Part shown: piece after piece, positions 52,675 to 60,164 of the stretch
Layout of the letters: each line of letters starts with the position of its first letter
Numbering within the stretch: the stretch's first letter is position 1
From: a virus
IMG/VR virus record: IMGVR_UViG_3300028837_001734
Span: 26,161-90,160 of that record
Reading direction: 5' to 3' (one strand)
Length of the DNA: 64,000 nucleotides
The notes under the pieces: generated by a model
What the model saw: only the letters and a program-made list of their open reading frames with translations
The model's database searches: none
Told to the model about the DNA's origin: nothing
Made by a program: the position numbers and the translations under genes

Positions 52675-53680
52675 ACGCGCATATGTATTAACTCCAGATA
52701 GCATCCCAGGTCTATTAAGAAAGTTAGGAGCAACTACACAAGGTGTATCATTGGACATAACAGATCATTATTTATCACCCGATCTGCGTCTCAGAATTAT
52801 TAACCATGAAGCTAAAGTACGTTATTTAACACGTAAAACCGGTGATAAAGCAGAAGGTCAGAGAGAAGAAAAAACTGATCAGATAAGTCGACAAATAGCC
52901 AGTGTGTTAACACCAGATACTCAATTAACCGTCAAAAAAGTACGTGATATTCTATCTATAGATAAAAAAGGCAGATACTTTTCTGTCTCGCTAGACGTAG
53001 TATCAGAACCAATGAAATTAGCAATACTGGAAATCGAAAGTGTAGATGATTCACCACCTCCAACAGCAAAAGAAATATTTGGCATTGATATGAAAGAATG
53101 TCCTTTAGGATGCTGGGATCTATTCAAACAAAAAATCGGTATTTGTGGCGCACCTAGCGCTGGCAAAACAGAAACAGCCAGAATGCTTAGTCGTATATTA
53201 AACATTGATTTTGAAGCCAATTCATTCCATGTTCTAGAATACGCAACTTCATTCATACAAAAATATGACAGACATCCAGATTCCATGGATCAATTTTTAC
53301 TATGGCATTCTCAAAGAGAAAGAGAAAAAGATGCTGCTAACAAAGCTAACATGGTCATATCTGATTCACCTACTTTCTTAGCATATGTATATATGCTTTT
53401 CAACAATAGGGAAAAATTGACACCACAATTAAGAATCCATTTGGCCAAACTATATAAAAGAGTCCTAGAAGATCTCGACAGCTACAGTATGTTTGTATAT
53501 CTTCCACCAAGCCCAATCGTTAGCAATCGTATTAGATATCAAACATCAGAAGAGGTAGAAGATATAGCTGAACGAATTTTTGCATTCCTACAACAACATA
53601 ACACAATCTTTATCGTTGGTAATCGAGAAAAACCAGAAGATATACTTCATAGAGTTTTCTATATGAATCACATTAGTTAA
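52661..53680 (+). CDS. CYTH-domain (triphosphate tunnel) fused to NadR/AAA_28-like P-loop kinase
   Basis: A 339-residue fusion. Residues 1-150 show CYTH/triphosphate tunnel features: ERERAY at the start, DHYLSPDLRLRI, RYLTRKTGDKAEGQREEK and KLAILEIES. Residues 155-339 are a P-loop NTPase with Walker A GICGAPSAGKTETA (160-173) and MVISDSPTFLAYVYML, as in the AAA_28/NadR kinase group. CYTH enzymes cleave or make triphosphates; the kinase half would phosphorylate a nucleoside-like or phosphorylated ligand. The exact substrate is unknown. Confidence 0.72.
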   Translation: MVERERAYVLTPDSIPGLLRKLGATTQGVSLDITDHYLSPDLRLRIINHEAKVRYLTRKTGDKAEGQREEKTDQISRQIASVLTPDTQLTVKKVRDILSIDKKGRYFSVSLDVVSEPMKLAILEIESVDDSPPPTAKEIFGIDMKECPLGCWDLFKQKIGICGAPSAGKTETARMLSRILNIDFEANSFHVLEYATSFIQKYDRHPDSMDQFLLWHSQREREKDAANKANMVISDSPTFLAYVYMLFNNREKLTPQLRIHLAKLYKRVLEDLDSYSMFVYLPPSPIVSNRIRYQTSEEVEDIAERIFAFLQQHNTIFIVGNREKPEDILHRVFYMNHIS

Positions 53681-53693
53681 ATAGGATTATACA

Positions 53694-54404
53694 ATGCCGA
53701 CTTATTTCAAGGAAGATATAGACAGATGGTTTGAGTATAACTATCTATCTCCTGAAAGATTAATATATGTCGGTTCACATACAGCAGAAAGTCTACATAC
53801 ATCAGAAGAATCAGGCACTGACTGTCAAATGGCAGAATATTTTGCCAAGGCTATGGTACATCTCAACCGTATTTCAAACAAACCTATTATAATACATATG
53901 AATAATTTAGGTGGCGATTGGTATCATGGCATGGCAATGTACGATATTATACGTATGTCTAAAGCTCATGTATATGGTATTGCTTGGGGATATGCAATGA
54001 GTATGGGATCTATTATTCTACAAGCATGTGATTCAAGAATTATAGCTCCAAATTGTACATTAATGATTCACGATGGATATGATAATCTATCTGGTACACC
54101 AAAAACCGTAGAAGCTTGGGCTAAACACAGTCAACAACTTAGAAAAAGAATGTATGAGATTTATTTTCAAAGAATGAAAGCAGCCAAGCCACGTATAACT
54201 ATGAAAAAGGTTGAAGAGATGTGTGTTAACGATAAAATTTTCAATGCGGCGGAAGCAGAAAGTCACGGGTTAGCAGATTGGGTTATGACTACTCTCAATG
54301 ATCCATATGAATATCATGCAACAGACCAACAAAATGATAAATGGCAATCTGGTATGAAACTTGGGAAACATGAATTAGAACCAGAAGATGGAGAAAATGT
54401 ATGA
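53694..54404 (+). CDS. ClpP-like serine protease
   Basis: A 236-residue protein with the ClpP fold: IIIHMNNLGGDWYHGMAMYD, the nucleophile segment GYAMSMGSIILQAC (Ser103) and LMIHDGY with His126. Start after AGGA. Phage ClpP-like proteases act in capsid maturation or in protein turnover. This one lies far from the head genes among nucleotide enzymes, so a host-protein or tmRNA-tag degradation role is possible. Confidence 0.85.
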   Translation: MPTYFKEDIDRWFEYNYLSPERLIYVGSHTAESLHTSEESGTDCQMAEYFAKAMVHLNRISNKPIIIHMNNLGGDWYHGMAMYDIIRMSKAHVYGIAWGYAMSMGSIILQACDSRIIAPNCTLMIHDGYDNLSGTPKTVEAWAKHSQQLRKRMYEIYFQRMKAAKPRITMKKVEEMCVNDKIFNAAEAESHGLADWVMTTLNDPYEYHATDQQNDKWQSGMKLGKHELEPEDGENV

Positions 54405-54973
54405 ATTTAAAAGAATATCAAATAGCAGCCAGATCAACTGCTGTCTATTTAGACAAACCAGGCAGTAATATGATATATCCAGCATTAGGGCTAATTGGTG
54501 AATGCGGAGAAGTAGCAGAAAAAACCAAAAAATTGATCAGAGACGATGATTGGAATATGACAGATGATCGTAAAGCTGCCATTGCTAAAGAATTAGGTGA
54601 TTGTATGTGGTATTGTGCAAATATTTGTTGTGATACCAACCATGACATCCAAATGATACACGGAATGTGTGGCTATTCTACTATACAAAAGATCAAAGGA
54701 TTACATCTATTACAGATAGTATTGCATATAAATAGGTACGCTAATTTCGTAGCATATTCTTTAGAAAAATGGCATTATCAAGATCAATGCAATCTTACTA
54801 TGGCCAGAAATCACATAGGCTTACCAAACGATCTATCTCATGTATTAACATGTATAGAAGAACTAGCCAGACGTCTCGGATTCACATTAGAAGATATCTA
54901 TACAGCAAATATCAATAATTTATTAGGGCGTAAAAAAAGAGGTACAATACACGGGGATGGTGATAATAGATAA
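54401..54973 (+). CDS. MazG-like NTP pyrophosphohydrolase
   Basis: A 190-residue all-alpha protein. ALGLIGECGEVAEKTKK and KELGDCMWYCANI give the ExxE...ExxD metal site of MazG/dUTPase-type enzymes. It would hydrolyse NTPs or (p)ppGpp-related substrates, as phage MazG proteins are thought to do. It overlaps the ClpP-like gene by four bases. Confidence 0.85.
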   Translation: MNLKEYQIAARSTAVYLDKPGSNMIYPALGLIGECGEVAEKTKKLIRDDDWNMTDDRKAAIAKELGDCMWYCANICCDTNHDIQMIHGMCGYSTIQKIKGLHLLQIVLHINRYANFVAYSLEKWHYQDQCNLTMARNHIGLPNDLSHVLTCIEELARRLGFTLEDIYTANINNLLGRKKRGTIHGDGDNR

Positions 54974-54977
54974 TTTT

Positions 54978-54987
54978 GGTGTATAAT
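54978..54987 (+). promoter_or_regulatory. Late-type promoter motif, plus strand
   Basis: GGTGTATAAT, 31 nt upstream of the Nudix gene. Confidence 0.6.
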
Positions 54988-55018
54988 TATATGGTCTCCT
55001 ACCGATTGGAGGAGTATC

Positions 55019-55459
55019 ATGAAAAAAAAAGTTGTCTGGGTCGTTATACCGCGAAATGACAGATTCTTGCTGGCTCAAAGAGCTTTAGATGATTGTGCCG
55101 GTGGCACTTGGACTTTTCCTGGTGGGAAAGTAGATAATGAAGACAAAACACCAATAGAGGCAGCAAGGAGAGAATTAAAAGAAGAAGTAGGACTTGTAGG
55201 AACTAGATTCCGAAAATTATACGGTATAGACCTGGGTAATTATAATACCCAGGTTTTTTTATGCGATTCATGGATCGGTCAACCATTACCATCATGTAAA
55301 GATATAATAGGTATTGGTTGGTTTACATTACCAGAAATACATATATTCAACAAGAGTCTATTTCCATTTGTTGATGAAACATTAATGTATTTCACATATT
55401 TATTACAACATTACAGAAATCATCATGACGAATGGCACGATCGATGGGAGGATGTGTGA
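55019..55459 (+). CDS. Nudix hydrolase
   Basis: A 146-residue MutT-like protein. The Nudix box is at 35-59 (GGKVDNEDKTPIEAA then RRELKEEVGL); its first half is one residue longer than the textbook GX5E spacing, the REL-EEVG half is standard. It cleaves a nucleoside diphosphate-linked substrate. GGAGGAG precedes the ATG. A strong terminator hairpin lies within the coding sequence at 55230-55260. Confidence 0.87.
   Translation: MKKKVVWVVIPRNDRFLLAQRALDDCAGGTWTFPGGKVDNEDKTPIEAARRELKEEVGLVGTRFRKLYGIDLGNYNTQVFLCDSWIGQPLPSCKDIIGIGWFTLPEIHIFNKSLFPFVDETLMYFTYLLQHYRNHHDEWHDRWEDV
55230..55260 (+). terminator. Intragenic terminator-like hairpin
   Basis: ACCTGGGTA, seven-base loop, TACCCAGGT, then a run of seven T counted from the last stem base, inside the Nudix gene (codons around GIDLGNYNTQVFL). 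The stem is perfect and it looks like a full Rho-independent terminator on the coding strand. Confidence 0.75.
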
Positions 55460-55463
55460 TGAT

Positions 55464-55718
55464 ATGGCCAAAGCAACGAAACCAGACTATGTCCAGCTAT
55501 TCGAAGACTTGTTATGGGCTAACTTACCCAGGAGCTGGATGATTAAGACCACTTTTTTCAATCGCGTATTATATGTCTCTATCTTTATACAAAACGCTGA
55601 TAGTATCGAAATCCAAAAGATACGACGTAGCTTCAAGACATCTATTATTAAAGCAAGATTAGACGATATCCACGGAATGGCATCAGATTGTATCAATGAA
55701 ATGATCCATAACGGATAG
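55464..55718 (+). CDS. Unknown small protein
   Basis: An 84-residue alpha/beta protein (TFFNRVLYVSIFIQNADSIE in the middle). ATG at 55464 is chosen; an ATG at 55452 directly abuts GGGAGG. Unknown. Confidence 0.5.
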   Translation: MAKATKPDYVQLFEDLLWANLPRSWMIKTTFFNRVLYVSIFIQNADSIEIQKIRRSFKTSIIKARLDDIHGMASDCINEMIHNG

Positions 55719-55727
55719 GATAATGAT

Positions 55728-56141
55728 ATGAAAACAATCAAATGCGCATGGTGTGATAAAATATTCGAAAAATCCACTAAAAAGTTCAACCAAACTGAAA
55801 AACTCGGACAAAGACACGCATGTTCCAGAACCTGCGCATCAAAACTAACAAATGAAGAACGACGTTGTATACCATCAACAAAAAATGCAGAAAAAACCAG
55901 AAGAGATAAAGAAAAATTTCCAGAAAAAGATAAAGCTAGATCAATAGTTAGAAAAGCAATAAAAAATGGTACGTTGATTCCATTAACCGAATGCGAAATA
56001 TGTGGAGATTTCGAGGATATTGAAGCACATCATCCAGATCATAACAGACCATTATTGTTATTATATGTATGCAAAAAGTGCCACACATATGCAGATTCTC
56101 AACCAGATAAATTAGAAAACTTGTCAATTGATTATTCATAG
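55728..56141 (+). CDS. HNH-like zinc-finger endonuclease
   Basis: A 137-residue protein. An N-terminal zinc finger (CAWCDKIFEKS... CSRTC) is followed by a C-terminal CEICG...IEAHHPDHNRPL...CKKCH core, the pattern of small HNH endonucleases in phages. Free-standing homing endonuclease or packaging-type nuclease; homing is more likely given the neighbouring nuclease. Confidence 0.75.
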   Translation: MKTIKCAWCDKIFEKSTKKFNQTEKLGQRHACSRTCASKLTNEERRCIPSTKNAEKTRRDKEKFPEKDKARSIVRKAIKNGTLIPLTECEICGDFEDIEAHHPDHNRPLLLLYVCKKCHTYADSQPDKLENLSIDYS

Positions 56142-56147
56142 AGTTGT

Positions 56148-56157
56148 TGTGTATAAT
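56148..56157 (+). promoter_or_regulatory. Late-type promoter motif, plus strand
   Basis: TGTGTATAAT, 23 nt before the next gene. Confidence 0.6.
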
Positions 56158-56180
56158 AATAATAGGAGTGATATTAAAAA

Positions 56181-56825
56181 ATGTTAAATCTGATTAGACA
56201 AAAATTCGGAAGATTAAAAGTAACATCGTTTGTGAGAACAAATGAATCCAGACAACGAGAATGGTTATGTCAATGTGATTGTGGGGGAAATAAAACCGTC
56301 ACAACAGGAGATTTAAACAGCGGCAATGTCAAAAGTTGTGGATGCTTGCGACAATCAGGCAATCAAACCAAACATGGCCATGCCCGAAACGGTAAACCAA
56401 CAAGAACTTATAAGATATGGGATTCAGTAAAGCAAAGATGTCTCAATCGCAAAAATAAAGATTACGAAAATTATGGCGGTAGAGGTATTCGAATTTGTAG
56501 GCGATGGTTAAAATTTGAAAATTTTTTAAGAGATATGAAAGAGTATCCAACTGGTCACTCGATAGACCGAATTGATAATAACAAATCATATTGCAAAGGA
56601 AATTGTAGATGGGCAACACCCAAAGAACAAGCAAGAAATAAAAAAAATAATCACACAATATCATTCGATGGAAAAACACAATGCTTAACTGCCTGGGCAG
56701 AAGAGTACAATATTTTACCAAATACCCTATATATGAGGTTAAGCCAATATCGTTGGTCAGTAGAAAAAGCAATAAAAACACCAACAAGAAAGAAGGTTAA
56801 ATCTAGTGACAAAATTAAAGTATAA
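56181..56825 (+). CDS. Homing endonuclease-like protein (YGGRGI family)
   Basis: A 214-residue basic protein: WLCQCDCGGNKTVTTGDLNSG and KSCGCLRQSG give zinc-binding cysteines, then DYENYGGRGIRICRRW, SIDRIDNNKSYCKGNCRWAT and a C-terminal DNA-binding part. This is a widespread phage family regarded as homing endonucleases, with IDRIDNN as an HNH-like active site. It has its own promoter motif. Confidence 0.78.
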   Translation: MLNLIRQKFGRLKVTSFVRTNESRQREWLCQCDCGGNKTVTTGDLNSGNVKSCGCLRQSGNQTKHGHARNGKPTRTYKIWDSVKQRCLNRKNKDYENYGGRGIRICRRWLKFENFLRDMKEYPTGHSIDRIDNNKSYCKGNCRWATPKEQARNKKNNHTISFDGKTQCLTAWAEEYNILPNTLYMRLSQYRWSVEKAIKTPTRKKVKSSDKIKV

Positions 56826-57417
56826 AATACAAAAAGCATTATTTAGATTTATTGGGGACATTAAATGGCATGGTTGGCTACACCCTTTATGGATTACTAT
56901 TAACGCTAAATCTTTTATGCTCAAAGGAGAACACTACAGACAAGCGAAAAACATTATTCAACCTGGAGATATTTTAATAAGAAGATTCGAGGGATATTTA
57001 GACAAGATATTTATTCCTGGTTGGTGGAATCATGCAGGTATCTACATTGGTGATTATCAAGAACAAAAACATCGTGTCATTCACGCTATCAGTGATGGTG
57101 TCATCATAGATGATTTAATAGACTTTATGCGGACCGATCATATGATTGTCTTGCGCGGACCGAAAATAGCCCGAGGAGCAGCAATAGATTCTGCAAAAAT
57201 GGCATTAGGTAGTGATTATGACTTTGCTTTTAATTTCACAGAAAGCGTTAGATTCAGTTGTACAGAATTAGTTGACTATTGTTATTGTGGAGTATTGAAA
57301 GGCAAAAAAAGGTTTGGACGTATGACTATAGTCGCAGATGATATTGTCAATTGCAAAAATCTCACAGTAATCTGGGATTCAACAAATGGGAAACATGGAC
57401 CTTTGAAACAGACATAG
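56806..57417 (+). CDS. YiiX/YebB-like NlpC/P60-type cysteine hydrolase
   Basis: A 203-residue circularly permuted papain-like enzyme: PGDILIRRFEG, then GWWNHAGIYIGD with His76, and VRFSCTELVDYC with Cys152, the hallmark of the YiiX/YebB (poxvirus G6R-like) group, which cleave amide or ester bonds in cell envelope or lipids. GTG start at 56806, nine bases after AAGAAGG. A lysis or entry role is possible; no signal peptide is seen. Confidence 0.8.
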   Translation: MTKLKYKIQKALFRFIGDIKWHGWLHPLWITINAKSFMLKGEHYRQAKNIIQPGDILIRRFEGYLDKIFIPGWWNHAGIYIGDYQEQKHRVIHAISDGVIIDDLIDFMRTDHMIVLRGPKIARGAAIDSAKMALGSDYDFAFNFTESVRFSCTELVDYCYCGVLKGKKRFGRMTIVADDIVNCKNLTVIWDSTNGKHGPLKQT

Positions 57418-57444
57418 CCAGACACCAAAAGGGGGGTAATGGCA

Positions 57445-57726
57445 ATGACGGATGATGACTTTCATAGAAAATTACGCGAACTGATAAAAGAAATCATCAA
57501 TTTACCCGACGAACAAGCTAAAGGAGTATTATCATCTGCTGCTAAAGAAGCTCAAACTATGAAAGATCTTGCCAGTACACTAGATAAAGTCAACAAAGCA
57601 TTGTTGGATCTGAAAATTTGTATAAAATATCTATTATTCGATCTAGAAGCGACAAGAAGAGAACGAGATGTGTTACGAAAATTGCTCGATGATGATTCTC
57701 CGAATAAGGCTGAAGGTGGAATGTAA
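57445..57726 (+). CDS. Small coiled-coil protein (planctomycete-type)
   Basis: A 93-residue helical protein: MTDDDFHRKLRELIKEIINL, LPDEQAKGVL, then LKICIKYLLFDLEATRRERD and LRKLL. The KYLLFDLEATRREN-LRKLL segment is, as I recall, widespread in small proteins of Planctomycetes, which hints at the host. The ATG at 57445 is eight bases after GGGGGG. Confidence 0.65.
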   Translation: MTDDDFHRKLRELIKEIINLPDEQAKGVLSSAAKEAQTMKDLASTLDKVNKALLDLKICIKYLLFDLEATRRERDVLRKLLDDDSPNKAEGGM

Positions 57727-57947
57727 TGCTAAGAAACCCGATACATAGAGCCATGATTATGGTATCTATCATCTTTATGGCATTATGCTTTCTATCCTGT
57801 GATACAACTCATGTACAATATCTATATCGACAATATATCACACCATGGACTACCGCTGTAGAAACATATATTAACTACCATTGTGGGGATCAAAATCAGC
57901 CATTTCCCCATCAACTCCATACGGCAAACGACATGTATCCAAATTGA
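57726..57947 (+). CDS. Small lipoprotein or membrane protein
   Basis: A 73-residue protein with hydrophobic N-terminus (MIMVSIIFMALCFLSC), possibly a lipobox (FLSC is imperfect), then a polar tail. It overlaps the previous stop (TAATG) and runs 77 nt into the convergent DUF4406 gene. Confidence 0.45.
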   Translation: MLRNPIHRAMIMVSIIFMALCFLSCDTTHVQYLYRQYITPWTTAVETYINYHCGDQNQPFPHQLHTANDMYPN

Positions 57948-58398
57948 TCTGCGATAACCATATACCTTCTTTGTCTGGCTTATATAAAATTGCAGAAGCA
58001 GGTTTATCACATGTAAAAGCTACCAATGCTTCAGTATTTGCACCAAGAGATTCCCTCCACCCCGGCAATAATGCAATAGCTCTGCATTTATGGATTACAG
58101 CATTTAGATCAATCTGCATACACTTAGCGAATGACCATTCTGGATGAATTTCATGCTCGGCTGGATTCCAAACCGTAAAGCCCTCATTTCTTAACTGCTG
58201 AGCAGCTTTCATGAATGCAGGGATATTATTATCTGGTAAGCCTCTCATAGGTCCGGCTAGATAAAAATCATATTGTATAATCTCTTTGTTATAGCATTTG
58301 TGTTTGTATTTAATCATCACAATAATTAATTCGAACAACACAATCGCAATACCAAACATCACCAAAACAAAAAGTGTACAAATATCAATCAAACTCAT
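57871..58398 (-). CDS. DUF4406 (nucleoside deoxyribosyltransferase-like) protein with membrane anchor
   Basis: A 175-residue protein. An N-terminal membrane helix (VLVMFGIAIVLFELIIVMI, 11-29) precedes a SLOG-like domain: DFYLAGPMRGLPDNNIPAF, GFTVWNPAEHEI, LLPGWRESLGANTEALVAF, matching DUF4406, related to nucleoside 2-deoxyribosyltransferases. TAGGAG precedes the ATG. The 3' end overlaps the convergent plus-strand gene. Confidence 0.78.
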   Translation of the reverse strand: MSLIDICTLFVLVMFGIAIVLFELIIVMIKYKHKCYNKEIIQYDFYLAGPMRGLPDNNIPAFMKAAQQLRNEGFTVWNPAEHEIHPEWSFAKCMQIDLNAVIHKCRAIALLPGWRESLGANTEALVAFTCDKPASAILYKPDKEGIWLSQINLDTCRLPYGVDGEMADFDPHNGS

Positions 58399-58407
58399 AA
58401 TAGACTC

Positions 58408-58485
58408 CTACCACATAACCAAAGTAAGAATGACTATCCACCATAATATACAAATCCAATGCCATGTTTCTTTACGGAGTGGCAC
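58408..58485 (-). CDS. Possible tiny membrane peptide (25 aa)
   Basis: A GTG-started frame overlapping the end of the ATP-grasp gene; the peptide has one Trp-rich hydrophobic helix (WHWICILWWIVILTLVMW). Its stop lies in the ribosome site of the next gene. Similar tiny membrane peptides occur at 9933, 11726 and 11855. Weak ribosome site. Confidence 0.35.
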   Translation of the reverse strand: MPLRKETWHWICILWWIVILTLVMW

Positions 58486-59266
58486 GATAATCAGCCCATT
58501 CTTCCAAAGCTAATTGACTAATACTTCTGACAATCGGTTCCAAATTACAAGAATATAAACCTGCACAGCTAAAACTATTAATCTCTAACACACGAAAACC
58601 ATCTGGAGTTTCAGCAATGTCAACAGTATATACAAGATCAGGGCTCCATTTATGCGTGGCTACTTTAATAGCCAGACACAAAGCTAAAGTAGAGTAATCT
58701 ACATCTTCAATTGGCAAATACTGACAACCAGCTACTACCTTGTTTCCACAAATCACAAATCTCCACTCGTTAAAAATAAGTTGTGGATGAGCTGCCAAAA
58801 CCAACGTCTCTGGACCAACTGAATCCAGTAACGATTGGATTTTGTGTCTATCAGTGACATAGCCAGTAAAAGGTTTAGTACCACTATCAGGTCTTACGAA
58901 AAGTTCACTACCAGGATAAACAACAAAATCGTCCCATCTTCGAACTAATTCAGCTAATGGCAATAATACGCAATCTTGATTTAACATCAATTCGCCAAAA
59001 TGTGCATAGTAGGTACTACATTTGTAACTGTTAACATTCCGCCAAACTCCAGGTACAAAAGGGGCTCGCCTATGAATATCTCCGGTAAAACTTATATCCC
59101 CATAACACACAATACAATCTTGGCCTGTATATGGTGAAAAATCAAAACACTTACCAAAATCATATTCTGCTTTAACCACATCCATGTCTTGTCTCAATAC
59201 CTCTGCCATTAACGGACCGGTATCGATACCATCTATATTACTTTGAATCATCCAGGTAGGTTTCAT
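58472..59266 (-). CDS. ATP-grasp domain protein (DUF4343/R2K-like)
   Basis: A 264-residue protein with the ATP-grasp pattern: LFVRPDSGTKPFTG, NEWRFVICGNKVVAGCQYLP and TVDIAETPDGFRVLEINSFS with the metal-binding Glu-Asn. Members ligate an amino group to a carboxylate through an acyl phosphate. The substrate is unknown; phage R2K-type enzymes are suspected of peptide or nucleotide modification. It overlaps the upstream stop by four bases. Confidence 0.8.
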   Translation of the reverse strand: MKPTWMIQSNIDGIDTGPLMAEVLRQDMDVVKAEYDFGKCFDFSPYTGQDCIVCYGDISFTGDIHRRAPFVPGVWRNVNSYKCSTYYAHFGELMLNQDCVLLPLAELVRRWDDFVVYPGSELFVRPDSGTKPFTGYVTDRHKIQSLLDSVGPETLVLAAHPQLIFNEWRFVICGNKVVAGCQYLPIEDVDYSTLALCLAIKVATHKWSPDLVYTVDIAETPDGFRVLEINSFSCAGLYSCNLEPIVRSISQLALEEWADYRATP

Positions 59267-59505
59267 ACAAATACCGTATTCAATAAAAGACGAACTGCAT
59301 ATACACGAGCTTCACGTTCTGCAGTTTCTTGAGATTCACCTTGTCTACGTAAGAATTGATATAATAGAGATACAATCCTGCGATCATCAGATGGTGTAGA
59401 ATCAGTAGAGGTTTCGTCGTCAGTCAAAGGTCCGTATCGACATATCTGTTCGATACGCCGACACAACCCCATTAACACCTCTTCAGCTTCGCTTCGAGTC
59501 AGCAT
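59263..59505 (-). CDS. Unknown small helical protein
   Basis: An 80-residue acidic helical protein ending in VYAVRLLLNTVFV. Overlaps both neighbours. No family recognised. Confidence 0.5.
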   Translation of the reverse strand: MLTRSEAEEVLMGLCRRIEQICRYGPLTDDETSTDSTPSDDRRIVSLLYQFLRRQGESQETAEREARVYAVRLLLNTVFV

Positions 59506-59824
59506 CCCTTTTAGCTTTCAGTTTAGCCAAAATATCTGGTGGGATCCACGATCCACCTGTTGCAGCCATTCGTTCTATTTCCATCTCTGGATCATCTTTC
59601 GGTTCCCAATCACGTTTTGTAATTAAATGATCAAGATATGCTCGATGATGTTCAGAAAGAATAGCAGCTAATATAGTACTTTCAGATACTAGGCAGGTAT
59701 CCCACACCATACAACCACCACCAACTTCATCAGTATAATACGTATAGCCACCAGCTTCATTTGGTTTGCGAAATAAGTGTGCTCCGTTTGGTAAACAACC
59801 TAAATCAATCATTCCATCATTCAT
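59483..59824 (-). CDS. Unknown small protein
   Basis: A 113-residue protein with a Gly-rich beta part (GGYTYYTDEVGGGCMVWDTC), then a helical part with AYLDHLITKRDW. ATG at 59824 lies six bases after GGAGG. The beta part may be a small enzyme-like domain, unknown. Confidence 0.55.
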   Translation of the reverse strand: MNDGMIDLGCLPNGAHLFRKPNEAGGYTYYTDEVGGGCMVWDTCLVSESTILAAILSEHHRAYLDHLITKRDWEPKDDPEMEIERMAATGGSWIPPDILAKLKAKRDADSKRS

Positions 59825-60164
59825 CATCTACCTCCATTTTTATTACTGGTTTAATCTTAGATGAATCTTTGATGACCAACCATGCAACCTCACTCTTTAA
59901 AAGATCAAATTTTTGATTGGGATCTAATGCTGCTGTAAAACGGTACATTGTTTCCATCGCTGGTGGAAGCATGCCGGAACAACTTGATTCTGATGGTAAA
60001 ATACAAGCAGGCGGCAAAAACTCTAACAACTCTCTGTTATCCCGTGTCCAACTACCTACGTAAATGCATAATGTCGATGATTCAACATACCCATCATCAT
60101 CAAGTGAAACAATCGAACAACTATTATTGACAAATAAATCTTGTTTATCTCTTGTTACTGGCAC
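59817..60164 (-). CDS. Unknown protein, GTG start
   Basis: A 115-residue protein; GGAG eight bases before the GTG at 60164, inside the end of the ATPase gene. Cys/Ser/Pro-rich middle. Unknown. Confidence 0.55.
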   Translation of the reverse strand: MPVTRDKQDLFVNNSCSIVSLDDDGYVESSTLCIYVGSWTRDNRELLEFLPPACILPSESSCSGMLPPAMETMYRFTAALDPNQKFDLLKSEVAWLVIKDSSKIKPVIKMEVDDE

